From NCBI RefSeq assembly GCF_036327775.1, contig NZ_CP109598.1:248001-312000 (forward strand): a stretch of DNA of 64,000 nt, written 5' to 3'. The notes under the pieces were generated by a model, which had not been told where the DNA came from, searched no databases, and saw nothing but the letters and a program-made list of their open reading frames with translations. The translations under genes and the position numbers were made by a program. Below are positions 54,837 through 64,000 of the stretch, in pieces (the stretch's first letter is position 1; each line of letters starts with the position of its first letter). This DNA comes from Streptomyces sp. NBC_01498. GTDB lineage: Bacteria; Actinomycetota; Actinomycetes; Streptomycetales; Streptomycetaceae.

Positions 54837-55937
54837 CTACCCGGGGAAGCGCCCCGTCGCCCGCAGCTGCCGACGGCGTTCCGCGTACGCGAGGTCGTCG
54901 CGCCACAGGCGGCCGGCCACCGCGCGCATCAGCGGGCGCAGGACGGGTGCGGCGGCGCGGGCGGCCCTGAAGCCCGGCCGGTCGGAGGCCGCGACGACCG
55001 CCTCCACGACGGCGGTACGCGGCCGGCCCCGGTCGTCGGTGCCGAGCGGGGTGGCATGGGTCTCCACGACCGAGCCCCGGCCCTCGCCCTCCGTGACGCG
55101 CATGACGACGGTGCGTGGGCCGGGTGCCGTGAACACCGCCCGTACGGGGACCACGGCCCGCCCGGCGACCTTGAAGGAGACGTCCACGGCGAAGCCGTCG
55201 TCCGCGTCGGAGTCGTGGGTGTCCGGCTCCGGGGTGGCGAGGACGGTGAGATCCACGAAGGAGTACGGGTGGAGCCAGGCACCGTGCCAGGGGTCGAGCC
55301 GGTTGGCCACCACGTCCTCGGGCTCGCACACCCCGAAGCCGGTGTAGACGGCGTCGACAGCCGGTGCCGAGGGGCGGGGCGGCAGGACGGGCCGGTCCAA
55401 CGGCGGTTCCCCGCCCGCCCGGTCGAGCCGCACCCAGGCCAACACCCCGTCGTCGTAGGCCGGGTAGGGCTCCCAGCCCGCGAACGGCCCACCGTCCAGG
55501 GCCAGTCCGTGCCAGTGGCAGATCAGGGTGCCGTGGCACACCCGGCCGTCCTTGAGGGGCGCGCCCAGATGAGGACACGCTCCCGGGCCCGCCACCAGCT
55601 TGCCCGATCCGTCGCGCCACACGACCAGTTCGGTGCCCGCGACGGTACGGCCGAGGGGACGGCCGGGGCGTACGTCGCGGGCGGCGCCGATCACGTACCA
55701 GTTGCCCGAGGGCCGGGCCAGCGCCCGCTTCAGCGCCCCGGCGATCAGCGCGGGCCGCGCCTCGCGCCAACTCGGCTCCTGCTCGGCCCAGTTGACGGGG
55801 CCGCGACGCAGTCGCAGCGGAAACCGCCCGCGCCGCCCACCGGACTCCCCGGGCTCGCCGCGCTCAAGGGACCCACCGCGCTCACCGGCCGGGCCGTCCG
55901 CCGAGCCGTCCGCCGGGCCGTCGTCGTGGGCCCTCAT
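54837..55937 (-). CDS. Rieske 2Fe-2S protein of the carotenoid operon
   Basis: A 366-residue protein with a Rieske domain at about residues 75-165: [11 protein letters not shown] and [11 protein letters not shown] supply the Cys-His pairs. A C-terminal domain of about 190 residues follows ([20 protein letters not shown] onward), as in the DUF5914-type proteins of Streptomyces carotenoid clusters. It overlaps crtB by ATGA and is the last gene of crtE-I-B. The slot corresponds to crtV in S. griseus, but I do not assert that identity. An oxygenase or electron-transfer role in pigment modification is inferred. Confidence 0.8.
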   Translation of the reverse strand: MRAHDDGPADGSADGPAGERGGSLERGEPGESGGRRGRFPLRLRRGPVNWAEQEPSWREARPALIAGALKRALARPSGNWYVIGAARDVRPGRPLGRTVAGTELVVWRDGSGKLVAGPGACPHLGAPLKDGRVCHGTLICHWHGLALDGGPFAGWEPYPAYDDGVLAWVRLDRAGGEPPLDRPVLPPRPSAPAVDAVYTGFGVCEPEDVVANRLDPWHGAWLHPYSFVDLTVLATPEPDTHDSDADDGFAVDVSFKVAGRAVVPVRAVFTAPGPRTVVMRVTEGEGRGSVVETHATPLGTDDRGRPRTAVVEAVVAASDRPGFRAARAAAPVLRPLMRAVAGRLWRDDLAYAERRRQLRATGRFPG

Positions 55938-56965
55938 GCCACCCCCTCGGGCACGGACTCGGCCCGCTCCCGCGTCCGTTGTACGCCTCCGGCGGGTCGG
56001 CCGGGCCCGGTCACGGTGCCCCGCGCGTGACCGGCCGCCCTGCGCCGGGCCGCCGCCAGCCGTACCAGCCCGTCGACGGCCACGGCGGCACGCCGTCGGC
56101 GCGGCACGGCGGCGCGGCGGTGCAGGACCGCGTACCCGTCGTCGGCGACGGCGTCCAGAATCCCGCCGTACAGCACGAACGCCGTGCGGATACAGGGCCG
56201 GGCAACGGGGTCGAGCATGCCGAGGCCCGGCGCCGCCAGGCGGTAGACGCCCCGGGTCAGGGCGACGGCGTCCCGCAGCGCGAGCGTGATCCGCCGGTCC
56301 CGGAAGCCTCCGGCCCGGCTCCACTCCAGCAGGTCGCGGTCGACGCCGTGGGCGGCGAGCAGATCGGCGGGCAGATAGATCCGGCCCCGGTCGAGATCCT
56401 CGCCGACGTCCCTGACGAAGTTGGTCAGCTGGAAGGCGACTCCGAGCGCGGCGGCGTGCGGGGCGGCCGTCCCGCGCGGGACGACGGTGCCGAGCACCGG
56501 CAGCATCTGGAGGCCGATCACGGCGGCCGAGCCGTGCATGTAGCGGTCCAGGTCGTCGTAGGTGGCGTAGTCCGTGACCGTCAGGTCGCTGCGCATGGAG
56601 GCCATGAAGTCGGTGAAGAGACGGTGGTCGATGCCGTACACCGCCGCTGTGTGGGCGAGCGCCCCGACCACCGGTTCGGGGCTGCGCCCGGAGCGCAGTC
56701 CGGCCGCCAACCGCTCCTGGAGCGCGCCCAGTCGACTCGCGCGTTCGGCGGGTGTCGCGCCCGATCCGAGGTCGTCGACGATGTCGTCGGCCCAGCGGGC
56801 GAAGCCGTAGAGGGCGTGGACGGCGGGACGCCGTTCGACCGGCAGGAGGCGGGTCGCGAGGAAGTAGGTCTTGCCGTGGCGGGCGTTGAGCCTGCGGCAG
56901 TGGGTGTAGGCGGCGCGCAGGTAGGGGTCCCGGATGCCCGCGGCGGCGAGTTCGCGGTCGGTCAT
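55934..56965 (-). CDS. crtB: Phytoene synthase
   Basis: A 343-residue trans-isoprenyl diphosphate synthase-type enzyme joining two geranylgeranyl diphosphates. The two Asp-rich motifs [10 protein letters not shown] and [18 protein letters not shown] are intact. ATGA overlaps connect it to crtI and to the Rieske gene. The last 45 residues are an Arg/Gly-rich tail. Confidence 0.94.
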   Translation of the reverse strand: MTDRELAAAGIRDPYLRAAYTHCRRLNARHGKTYFLATRLLPVERRPAVHALYGFARWADDIVDDLGSGATPAERASRLGALQERLAAGLRSGRSPEPVVGALAHTAAVYGIDHRLFTDFMASMRSDLTVTDYATYDDLDRYMHGSAAVIGLQMLPVLGTVVPRGTAAPHAAALGVAFQLTNFVRDVGEDLDRGRIYLPADLLAAHGVDRDLLEWSRAGGFRDRRITLALRDAVALTRGVYRLAAPGLGMLDPVARPCIRTAFVLYGGILDAVADDGYAVLHRRAAVPRRRRAAVAVDGLVRLAAARRRAAGHARGTVTGPGRPAGGVQRTRERAESVPEGVA

Positions 56966-58530
56966 ACGCGCCGTCCTCCCCGGGCCCGGCCGGGCCGTGG
57001 GTCACCGGCGCCGGTGACGCGGGCCGCGGCGAGTTTCCCGGAGATCAGGACGGTGGGGACGCCGACTCCGGGGGTGGTGCCGCAGCCGGCGAGGACGGCG
57101 TTCACGGTGCCTCGCACCAGGTTGCGGGGGCGGAAGGGCCCGGTCTGGGCGAAGGTGTGGGCGGCGGAGAACGGGGTGCCCGCCGCGTGTCCCTCGGCGG
57201 CCCAGTCGGCGGGGGTGACCAGGCACTCCTCCTCGATGGCCGCGCCGATTCCGTCGAGTCCCCGGCGTTCGAGTTCGGTGAGGAGGCTCGCGCGGTAGCG
57301 GGGACCGAGCGCGGCCCAGTCCTGGACGCCGGGCCCGATCCGGGTGTTGGGGCAGGGCGCGAGGATGTAGTGGAGATGGCGGCCGGGCGGCGCGAGGGAC
57401 GGGTCGGTGGCCGTGGGGCGGGTGATGAGCAGGGAGGGGTCGCTCATGAGGCTCCCGGTGCGGGTCAGTTCGCGGAACGTGCCCTGCCAGGCGTGTCCGA
57501 ACGACAGGGTGTGGTGGCCGAGTCCGGGCCAGGTGCGGTCGGTGCCCGCGTGCAGCACCACGGCGGACGGCGAGTGGCGCAGCGGTACGGCGCGGCGGGG
57601 CGCCCGGCCGAGCAGGCGGTAGGTGACGGGCAGGTCGGGGGTGAGGACGACCGCGTCGCAGGGGATGCGTTCCCGGTCCTCGCCCCGGCCGGTGACGACG
57701 GCGGTGATCCGGTCGCCGGAGCCACCGCCCGCTACCCGTGCCGTGCCGCGGCCGGACCGTTCCAGGCCGGTCACCTCGTGGCCGTAGCGGAACACGGCGC
57801 CCGCGTCCGCCGCCGCGTCCGCCAGGGCCCGGGGCAGGGCGTGCATGCCGCCGCGCGGGAAGTAGACCCCGGCAACGGTGTCCATGTAGGCGATGACGGC
57901 GTACGCGGCGAGGGCGCGGGAGGGCGGGACCCCCGCGTACAGGGCCTGGAAGGAGAAGATCCGCCGCAGGCGTTCGTCGCCGAGGAACGACCCGATGCGG
58001 GCGTCCAGCCGGCCGAGGCCGCCGAGTGCGGCGAGCCGCAGCAGGTCGGGGTGGAGCAGGCCGAGCGGTGAGTCGAAGTTGGCGTCGATGAAGCGGCCCA
58101 TCTGGGCGTCGTACAGCTTCTCCAGCCAGTGGCGCAGCCGCCGGTAGCCGTCGGCCTCGCGGGCTCCGGCGAGGCGTTCGACCTCGGCCGCCATCGCGTC
58201 TGCGTCGGTGTGGACGTCGAGGGTGCTGCCGTCGGCGAACCGCGCCCGGTAGGCGGGGTGCAGGGGGATCAGGTCGAGCCGGTCGGTGAGTTTGTCGCCG
58301 ACGGCGGCGAGTGCGTCCTCGACGAGGCCGGGCATGGTGAGGACGGTGGGGCCGGTGTCGATGCGGTAGCCGCCCCGTTCGATCAGCCCGGCCCGGCCGC
58401 CGGGCCCGGTGCCGCGCTCCACGACGGTGACGGCGCGGCCGGCGCCGAGGAGGTGCAGGGCGGCGGAGAGCCCGGCGAGTCCGGCGCCGACCACGACGAC
58501 GTGGTCCGTGGGTCCGGGGAGGGTTCTCAT
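56962..58530 (-). CDS. crtI: Phytoene desaturase
   Basis: A 522-residue FAD-dependent desaturase converting phytoene to lycopene. The N-terminal motif is [20 protein letters not shown], with [31 protein letters not shown] and the C-terminal CrtI-type signature ending in [23 protein letters not shown] at 58530 overlaps the crtE stop. It acts on the inner membrane face. Confidence 0.94.
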   Translation of the reverse strand: MRTLPGPTDHVVVVGAGLAGLSAALHLLGAGRAVTVVERGTGPGGRAGLIERGGYRIDTGPTVLTMPGLVEDALAAVGDKLTDRLDLIPLHPAYRARFADGSTLDVHTDADAMAAEVERLAGAREADGYRRLRHWLEKLYDAQMGRFIDANFDSPLGLLHPDLLRLAALGGLGRLDARIGSFLGDERLRRIFSFQALYAGVPPSRALAAYAVIAYMDTVAGVYFPRGGMHALPRALADAAADAGAVFRYGHEVTGLERSGRGTARVAGGGSGDRITAVVTGRGEDRERIPCDAVVLTPDLPVTYRLLGRAPRRAVPLRHSPSAVVLHAGTDRTWPGLGHHTLSFGHAWQGTFRELTRTGSLMSDPSLLITRPTATDPSLAPPGRHLHYILAPCPNTRIGPGVQDWAALGPRYRASLLTELERRGLDGIGAAIEEECLVTPADWAAEGHAAGTPFSAAHTFAQTGPFRPRNLVRGTVNAVLAGCGTTPGVGVPTVLISGKLAAARVTGAGDPRPGRARGGRRV

Positions 58531-59795
58531 CGGCCGCCGCCGGGGGACGCGGCGAGGAGCGCCGCACGCGGATCCGGTCCTGCTGCCGGGGGCGCGGGGC
58601 CGGTGGCACCCGTGACGGCGTGGAAGAGGGCGCCGAGCCGGTGGCGCGCGGCGGGATCGAGGGGGACGGCCGCCAGCCGGCGGGCGCTGTGCGCGGCGAG
58701 GCGTTCGATCTTGGCGTCCACGTGGTCCTTCGCGCCGGTGTCGACGAGTACGGTTCTGATCAGGTCCATGTCGCCCTCGGAGAGGCTCCGGTCGCCGAGC
58801 GCGCCGTCGAGGAGCGTGCGGGACGCGGTGTCGCCGTGGGCCTCGGCGCGTGCGCGTGCGACGGCGACGAGGTAGGTGAGTTTGCCCTCGCGGATGTCGT
58901 CGCCGCTGGGTTTGCCGGTGGCCGCCGGGTCGCCGAAGACGCCGAGGAGGTCGTCGCGGAGCTGGAAGGCGATCCCGGCGCAGCGGCCCGCGGCCCGCAG
59001 GCCGCCGGAGGTGGTCTCGTCCGCGCCGGCCAGCGCGGCGCCGAGGGCGAGCGGCCGTTCGACGGTGTAGAGGGCGGTCTTGAGGCACGCGGCGCGTATC
59101 GCCCGGACCGCCGAGCGGGAGCCGGTGGCCTGGTTGTGCAGGTCGAGGTACTGGCCGGCGACCATCTCCGTGCGCATCGCCCGCCACACCTCGTGGACCC
59201 GCAGGCGTGGTCCGGGGGCGAGGTCCGCGTCGCCGAGCGTGTCGTCCGCCCAGGCCAGGGCGAGGTCCCCGACGAGGACGGCGGCTGCCGTGCCGAAGGG
59301 GACGGCTCCGCCGGGCCGGGCGCCGGGCCCCGGCAGGGTGTCGTGGCGCGCGGCGGTGCCGGTGTGCGTGGCGAAGTCGGTGTGGACGGCGGGACGACCG
59401 CGCCGCAGCGGGGAGCCGTCCATCACGTCGTCGTGCACGAGGGCGCAGGTCTGGATCAGTTCGAGACCGGCGGCGACCCGCAGGACGGGTCCGGTCGCGA
59501 TGCCGTCGCCGCCGCAGGCGCGCAGGCCCCACCACAGGAACTGCGAGCGGATACGCCGCCCGCCGCGCAGGGTGAAGTCCGCGACCCGCTGGGCGACGTC
59601 GCGTGCGAAGACGGCGTCGGTCTCGGCCGCGTCCCGGACCCGGTCGGCCAGGACGTGGGCCAGTTCGCGTTCGACGGCCGCCGCCACGTCGTGGTCGACG
59701 GTCTCCCGGGTGACGCCGTCCGTGGGCGGGCCGTCCGGCCGTGAGGTGCCGCGCTGTCCTTCGGAGGGTCGTGTCCCGGCCCCGGTGCGGCGCAT
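58527..59795 (-). CDS. crtE: Geranylgeranyl diphosphate synthase
   Basis: A 422-residue polyprenyl synthase. The first Asp-rich motif is LVHDDVMDGSPLRRGRP and the second is FQLRDDLLGVFGD, with GGRRIRSQF ahead. ATG at 59795 follows AGGAGAGGA; the frame to 60347 reads through the promoter. It heads the crtE-I-B-Rieske operon and makes the C20 precursor for CrtB. Confidence 0.92.
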   Translation of the reverse strand: MRRTGAGTRPSEGQRGTSRPDGPPTDGVTRETVDHDVAAAVERELAHVLADRVRDAAETDAVFARDVAQRVADFTLRGGRRIRSQFLWWGLRACGGDGIATGPVLRVAAGLELIQTCALVHDDVMDGSPLRRGRPAVHTDFATHTGTAARHDTLPGPGARPGGAVPFGTAAAVLVGDLALAWADDTLGDADLAPGPRLRVHEVWRAMRTEMVAGQYLDLHNQATGSRSAVRAIRAACLKTALYTVERPLALGAALAGADETTSGGLRAAGRCAGIAFQLRDDLLGVFGDPAATGKPSGDDIREGKLTYLVAVARARAEAHGDTASRTLLDGALGDRSLSEGDMDLIRTVLVDTGAKDHVDAKIERLAAHSARRLAAVPLDPAARHRLGALFHAVTGATGPAPPAAGPDPRAALLAASPGGGR

Positions 59796-60373
59796 CGCGT
59801 GTCCTCTCCTGGCGTCGGCCGGCCGTCTTCCACCGCTCATTCGGATCGGGCGGGACGTTCGGATGCGCCGGCCCCGGCGCGATTGCGGTGGTTCGGCCCG
59901 ATACGGCTCGGTACGGCTGCGGTGGTACGGCTCGGTTGGTGCGACGGCGCCCGTACGGCTCCGCCGGTGCGGGTCCGGTGTACGGCTCGTTGGTACTGAT
60001 CCGGTGACGCGCCTCAGTCCACCACGGTCGTCCGCCGCGCGCCGGGGCGCCGCGTCAGCGGTGCGCCCTTCGGGTGACACGGCGTCCGGCGACTCCCCCG
60101 GCCGGGTGTCCGGCGGAGGCCGAGGGCCCGTGGGGCAGCGTGCCGGCGGGTCTCCGTCGGCACCGTCACACGGACGGCCCACCGAGGTCTCCGGGGACGT
60201 TCGCCCACGCCACACACGCACGCCATACGCCGCGCGCCGCATCCGGACGGCCCGGACGGACGGAACAACGGGCGCGGAACAACGAGCCCGAAACACCAGG
60301 TTCGGGGCAAGAGCACAGAACACACACCCGGCACGGAACAACGGCACGGACCCAGCTGAGGAGAAGAACCACC
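59796..60373. promoter_or_regulatory. Divergent crtE/phr promoter region (578 bp)
   Basis: No gene is seen here. The crtE side carries five TACGGCT words (59902-59987). The phr side carries three perfect CGGAACAACG repeats (60261-60270, 60275-60284, 60334-60343), each with a GGAAC word like the -35 element of ECF sigma promoters. In S. coelicolor the crt and phr genes are light-induced through LitR and the ECF sigma LitS, so control elements are expected here. Confidence 0.6.
59902..59987. repeat. Five TACGGCT direct repeats upstream of crtE
   Basis: TACGGCT occurs at 59902, 59912, 59926, 59954 and 59981, with steps of 10, 14, 28 and 27 bases. The cluster lies 107-192 bases before the crtE start and could be an iterated operator; chance repetition in GC-rich DNA is possible. 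Confidence 0.5.
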
Positions 60374-61747
60374 ATGACCGTCTCGGTCGTCCTGTTCACC
60401 AGCGACCTGCGCCTGCACGACAACCCCCCGCTGCACGCCGCCGTCACGGGCGCCGACGAGGTGGTACCGCTGTTCGTGCTGGACGAGGCCATCGTCTCGG
60501 CCGGGTTCGCCACGCCCAACCGGCGCGCGTTCCTCGCCGACTGTCTGACCGATCTCGACGCGGGGCTCCGGGAGCGCGGCGGCCGGCTCGTCGTACGCGC
60601 CGGAGACGTGGTCGAGGAGACCCGCAAGGTCGCCGCCGAGACCGGCGCGGGCGAGGTACGGACGGCGGGCGGGGTCAGCCGGTACGCCCAGCGCCGGGAG
60701 GAACGGCTGCGGGCCGCCCTGGAGTCCGACGGGCGGACGCTGCACGTCCACGACGCCACGCTCACGGTGCTGCCGCCGGGTGCCGTCACGCCGGGCGGCT
60801 CGGACCACTTCGCGGTCTTCACCCCGTACTTCCGCCGCTGGTCCCAGGAGCGCCCGCGCGACGTGCTCGGGGCGCCCCGGACCGTACGGGTGCCGGAGGG
60901 CGTGGCCTCCGTGCCGGTGCCGAGGCGGGCGGACACGCCCGGCGTCTCGGAGGGTCTCGCCGAGGGCGGTGAGTCGGCGGGCCGGGCGCGCCTCGCCGCG
61001 TGGCGGCGGTCGGGGCTGGCGACGTACGAGGACGGCCACGACGACCTGGCCGGTGACGTGACCTCGCGGCTCTCGCCGTATCTGCACTTCGGCGCCCTGT
61101 CCCCCACCGAAGTCGTGCGGCGGGCCCGCCGGGTGGGCGGGGCGGGCGCGGAGGCGTTCGTCCGGCAGGTGTGCTGGCGGGACTTCCACCACCAGGTGCT
61201 GGCCGCCCGGCCCGAGGTGTCGTGGGCCGACTACCGCACCAAGCACGACCGCTGGCGGTCGGAGCGGTCCGCCCGCACGGAGGTGACGGCGTGGAAGGAA
61301 GGCCGTACGGGCTATCCCGTGGTGGACGCGGCCATGCGCCAGTTGCGCCACGAGGGGTGGATGCACAACCGGGGCCGGCTGCTCACCGCGAGCTTCCTCA
61401 CGAAGACCCTGTACGTGGACTGGCGTGTCGGCGCGCGCCACTTCCTGGAGTTCCTGGTGGACGGCGACATCGCCAACAACCAGCTCAACTGGCAGTGGAT
61501 GGCGGGCACGGGCACGGACTCGCGCCCCAACCGGGTGCTCAACCCGGTGACGCAGGCCAGGCGGTACGACCCGGACGGCGGCTATGTCCGTCGCTGGGTA
61601 CCGGAGTTGGCCGGGCTGGCGGGCCCGGCGGTCCACGAGCCGTGGAAACTGCCGGACGCGGAGCGGGCCCGGTACGACTACCCGGCGCCGCTGCTGGAGC
61701 TGGCCGAGGGCCGGGACCGGTTCCAGCGGGCGCGCGGGAAGGGCTGA
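60374..61747 (+). CDS. phr: Deoxyribodipyrimidine (CPD) photolyase
   Basis: A 457-residue class I photolyase. FTSDLRLHDNPPL opens the antenna domain. The FAD domain shows TSRLSPYLHFGALSP, CWRDFHHQV, GYPVVDAAMRQL, NNQLNWQWMAGTGTDS and VLNPVTQARRYDPDGGYVRRW. It repairs UV-induced pyrimidine dimers with blue light. Placement beside crt and lit genes reflects joint light induction. AGGAG lies 10 bases before ATG 60374. Confidence 0.94.
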   Translation: MTVSVVLFTSDLRLHDNPPLHAAVTGADEVVPLFVLDEAIVSAGFATPNRRAFLADCLTDLDAGLRERGGRLVVRAGDVVEETRKVAAETGAGEVRTAGGVSRYAQRREERLRAALESDGRTLHVHDATLTVLPPGAVTPGGSDHFAVFTPYFRRWSQERPRDVLGAPRTVRVPEGVASVPVPRRADTPGVSEGLAEGGESAGRARLAAWRRSGLATYEDGHDDLAGDVTSRLSPYLHFGALSPTEVVRRARRVGGAGAEAFVRQVCWRDFHHQVLAARPEVSWADYRTKHDRWRSERSARTEVTAWKEGRTGYPVVDAAMRQLRHEGWMHNRGRLLTASFLTKTLYVDWRVGARHFLEFLVDGDIANNQLNWQWMAGTGTDSRPNRVLNPVTQARRYDPDGGYVRRWVPELAGLAGPAVHEPWKLPDAERARYDYPAPLLELAEGRDRFQRARGKG

Positions 61748-61768
61748 ACGGCCGGGCCCTCGCGAGGT

Positions 61769-63010
61769 CTACCGGCCGAGGTCCCGCAGGATCTCGCGGG
61801 CCGCGCGGGCCCCGGACGCCAGCGCCCCCTGGACGGAGCCGGTCGTGCGGTGGTCGCCGCACACGTAGCGGCCCGGCCGGACCCGGGAGGTCCGGGTGAG
61901 CGGCTGGGGCGGCGCCATGGCGGGCAGCGCGTCCTGGATGGTGCGCGCCGCGAGCAGGTCCCAGCCGGCCGTGTCCGTCTCGTACGCCTCCGCGAGCGCG
62001 TCCCGCAGCGCGCGTTCCCGGCCCTCGGTGTCCGCGCCGAGGACGGAGGTCGCGACGAGCGCGGCCCCGGCGGGCGCGTAGCCCGGCACCACCTCGCTCA
62101 GGACACAGCTGTTGAGGTAACGCAGCCGGGTGTCGGTGAGCAGCGTCGGCCGGTCCAGCGGCGGGCGCGGGACGGTGTGGAAGTACGTGGTGACCACGCG
62201 GTAGGGCGGCACGAGGAGTCGGGGCAGCAGACGTACGGCGGGTCGCGGCCCGGTCGCGACGACCACGACGGGCGCGCCGCGCGTGGTGCCGTCGGCCAGC
62301 TGGACCCCGTCGTCGGTGAGCCGGTCGACGGGCGACTCGAACCGTACGGTGCCCGGCGGCAGCGCGTCGGCCAGCTGCCGGGGCACCGCGCCGATCCCGT
62401 CCGTGGGAAGACAGAGCGTGCCGCGCAGCATGCTCCGCCAGACCAGATGGAAGACGCGGCTGGACGTCTCCAGTTCGTCCTCCAGGAACACGCCGGAGAG
62501 GAACGGCCGGAAGAACAGGCCGGTGAACTCCTCGGAGATCCCGGCGGCGGCGAGGGCCGTCCGGGTGGTGTGCTCCTCGGCCCGTTTCAGTGGCCCCACG
62601 GGTCCGAGCATGTCGCGGGCAGCGAGCGCGCCGAGGGCGAGCAGATCGCGGGGCGTGGCCGGGCGGTCGCGCAGCAGGCTTCGGGCCGCGCGCGGCGCGC
62701 GGGTGGGGTCGGTGAAGGCGATCCTGCCCCGGTCGGTGTGGACGAGGACGCCCGGGGTGAACGGACGCAGCCGGAGGTCACGCAGCGCCAGGCGCCGTTT
62801 GGCCTGCGGGTAGGAGGTGTTGAACACCTGGAAGCCTCGGTCGACGACGAAGCCGTCGACGCGGTCGGAGCGCATGCGACCGCCCACCCCGTCGGACGCC
62901 TCCAGCACGGTGACCTTCAGTCCGGTGGCGAGGAGGTCGTGGGCGCAGGCCAGACCGGCGAGGCCCGCTCCGACCACGAGGACGTCGGGGGTGCCGGGTG
63001 ATACGGACAT
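61769..63010 (-). CDS. litQ: LitQ-like FAD-dependent oxidoreductase
   Basis: A 413-residue amine-oxidase/carotenoid-desaturase-like flavoprotein. It begins [19 protein letters not shown], followed by GGRMRSDRVDGFVVDRGFQV, and ends with RYVCGDHRTTGSVQGALASGARAA at the C-terminal FAD site. It lies 28 bases after the LitR-like gene in the same direction, as litQ follows litR in S. coelicolor; the name rests on this position. The substrate is unknown. It is convergent with phr (21 bases between stops). Confidence 0.75.
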   Translation of the reverse strand: MSVSPGTPDVLVVGAGLAGLACAHDLLATGLKVTVLEASDGVGGRMRSDRVDGFVVDRGFQVFNTSYPQAKRRLALRDLRLRPFTPGVLVHTDRGRIAFTDPTRAPRAARSLLRDRPATPRDLLALGALAARDMLGPVGPLKRAEEHTTRTALAAAGISEEFTGLFFRPFLSGVFLEDELETSSRVFHLVWRSMLRGTLCLPTDGIGAVPRQLADALPPGTVRFESPVDRLTDDGVQLADGTTRGAPVVVVATGPRPAVRLLPRLLVPPYRVVTTYFHTVPRPPLDRPTLLTDTRLRYLNSCVLSEVVPGYAPAGAALVATSVLGADTEGRERALRDALAEAYETDTAGWDLLAARTIQDALPAMAPPQPLTRTSRVRPGRYVCGDHRTTGSVQGALASGARAAREILRDLGR

Positions 63011-63038
63011 GAGGACCGTCCTTCGCGTCGGGGGGAGA

Positions 63039-64000
63039 TCAGCCGGGGGTGGCGTGGGGCGGGGTGCCGGGCGTGTCGTGGGACGGGTGGATACGGCGCG
63101 CGCCCCGCGCGCGGTGGTCGTCCCCCGCCTCGGGGCCGGGCGCCGGCGGTTCCGTGCCGTAGAGGCGGGCCAGGGTGGTGAGCGCCTCGCGCAGGCCGTG
63201 CGGGCGCGGCATGCCGGGCAGCGGGGGTCCCGCCCAGCCGGGCCCGGCGAGCATGACCTCGGGGCTGCTGCGCGCTCCGCGCACGCCCCAGCTGCCCGCC
63301 CCGATGTGCTGGGCCAGCGGGCGGCTCGCCGTCGACCGGGACTGGGACCAGAGGACGACGGCACGGGGGCCGACGCGGCGGGCGGCCTCGTCGAGTGCCG
63401 TCGCCGGTACGGCGGCGCCGAACATCCTTGTGGGCAGGCCGTGTTCGGCCAGTACGGCGTTCAGGGCCTCGATCGGCAGGGTGTGCTGCTCACCCGGTAC
63501 GCAGGCCAGCAGCACCGGCCCGGTGTCGGTCCGCCGGGGCGGGGCCGGCGGGACACGGCGCAGGACGGACGAGATGTGCCAGGACAGCAGGTGCTCGACC
63601 TCGACGTATTTGTCCCCGGCGGCCTCCCAGGTGCGGCCCACCGCGCGCAGCGTCGGCACCATCACGTCCTCCCAGGCGTGAAGGAGGCCGTAGGCCGCGA
63701 CGAACGAGGCGAGCAGTTCGTCCACGAGGGGCGCGTCCAGGCGTACGGCGGCGCGGGAGAGGCCCCGGCAGTCCGACCGGACGTTCCCGAGCGGGAGCAC
63801 CCGAGCGGTCGACGGGCGACGGGCGCCCGGCGTCGGCGTCACCGGCCCGGTTGCCGGAGCGGACCGGGTCGTGAGGCCGAACGGGACGGCGACGGATGGC
63901 ACGGAGGTGGACGTGGACGAGAACGGGGCGGGCGGACCCGGCGGTGCGGCGGGCCGGTCGCGGGCCGCGCGGGCGGCCTCGGCGGGCGGCACCCCGGCGG
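63039..64000 (-). CDS. litR: LitR-like B12-binding light-sensing regulator (partial, cut by right edge)
   Basis: The C-terminal part of a MerR-type, adenosylcobalamin-binding regulator. Visible are TLRAVGRTWEAAGDKYVEVEHLLSWHI (W...EH helix bundle as in CarH/LitR, here spelled in part), CVPGEQHTLPIEAL with the probable cobalt-ligand His, and VVLWSQSR of the Rossmann part. The frame stays open to 64000; the N-terminal MerR DNA-binding domain must lie outside. A GTG at 63992 is internal, not the start. In the dark it would repress the crt/lit genes; light destroys the cobalamin signal. Confidence 0.78.
   Translation of the reverse strand, partial: AGVPPAEAARAARDRPAAPPGPPAPFSSTSTSVPSVAVPFGLTTRSAPATGPVTPTPGARRPSTARVLPLGNVRSDCRGLSRAAVRLDAPLVDELLASFVAAYGLLHAWEDVMVPTLRAVGRTWEAAGDKYVEVEHLLSWHISSVLRRVPPAPPRRTDTGPVLLACVPGEQHTLPIEALNAVLAEHGLPTRMFGAAVPATALDEAARRVGPRAVVLWSQSRSTASRPLAQHIGAGSWGVRGARSSPEVMLAGPGWAGPPLPGMPRPHGLREALTTLARLYGTEPPAPGPEAGDDHRARGARRIHPSHDTPGTPPHATPG

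Noticed and set aside
1..64000. RNA genes, CRISPR arrays, insertion sequences, integrases or attachment sites
   Set aside because: None could be recognised by eye; the repeats present are short local duplications explained above.

Overview
The window is high-GC actinobacterial DNA and almost certainly comes from a Streptomyces. The supporting signs are near-universal G/C in third codon positions, frequent GTG starts, ATGA-coupled operons, a WhiB-type regulator, a coelichelin-type siderophore locus, and a light-inducible litR/litQ/phr/crt carotenoid locus. No RNA genes, CRISPR arrays, transposases or attachment sites were recognised.

Layout. (1) 1-2138, minus strand: a three-gene sugar-phosphate operon (class II ketose-bisphosphate aldolase, CbbY-like phosphatase, and a DhaL-type kinase subunit cut by the left edge). 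(2) 2393-8455, minus: a tightly coupled six-gene operon plus a small membrane ORF. It encodes an ACP fused to a benzoate-CoA-ligase-like enzyme, a ketosynthase with complete catalytic residues, a KS/CLF-like partner lacking both catalytic histidines, a free ACP, a FabG-like ketoreductase and a type II thioesterase. I do not recognise its product; it is the best candidate here for an undescribed pathway. (3) 8931-35438: a complete coelichelin locus in the S. coelicolor order cchK-J-I-H-G-F-E-D-C-B-A. The trimodular synthetase reads A-T-E-C-A-T-E-C-A-T, and its three specificity codes match those known for formyl-hydroxyornithine, threonine and hydroxyornithine. The locus is extended on its left by an iron-controlled argB paralogue, an ArgA-like acetyltransferase and an amidohydrolase. 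Eight DmdR/IdeR-type iron boxes punctuate it, so iron starvation should induce ornithine supply, precursor tailoring (CchB, CchA), assembly (CchH, CchK), export (CchG/CchI), ferric-siderophore uptake (CchC-F) and iron release (CchJ) together.

(4) 35582-51166: mixed chromosomal genes. They comprise a four-EF-hand protein, a WhiB-type protein, a secreted protein, a luciferase-like monooxygenase behind a cysteine-containing leader peptide, a DUF1275 membrane protein, a divergent MFS/MarR pair, DUF2255, a divergent SDR, a Nudix hydrolase, a methyltransferase, a DUF899 protein, a KimA/APC-type permease, an unknown protein, and a 551-residue protein with an Flp-prepilin-like N terminus. (5) 51495-64000: an isorenieratene-type carotenoid locus. 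crtY and crtU run rightwards; crtE-crtI-crtB-Rieske run leftwards as an ATGA-coupled operon. They are followed by a photolyase and by litQ-litR (a B12-binding MerR-type light sensor, cut by the right edge). The usual crtT between crtY and crtU is missing, and only a 50-codon ORF occupies its place.

Motif matches and box scores were made by eye. Start codons were chosen from Shine-Dalgarno sequences, overlaps and family length. No database search was run.
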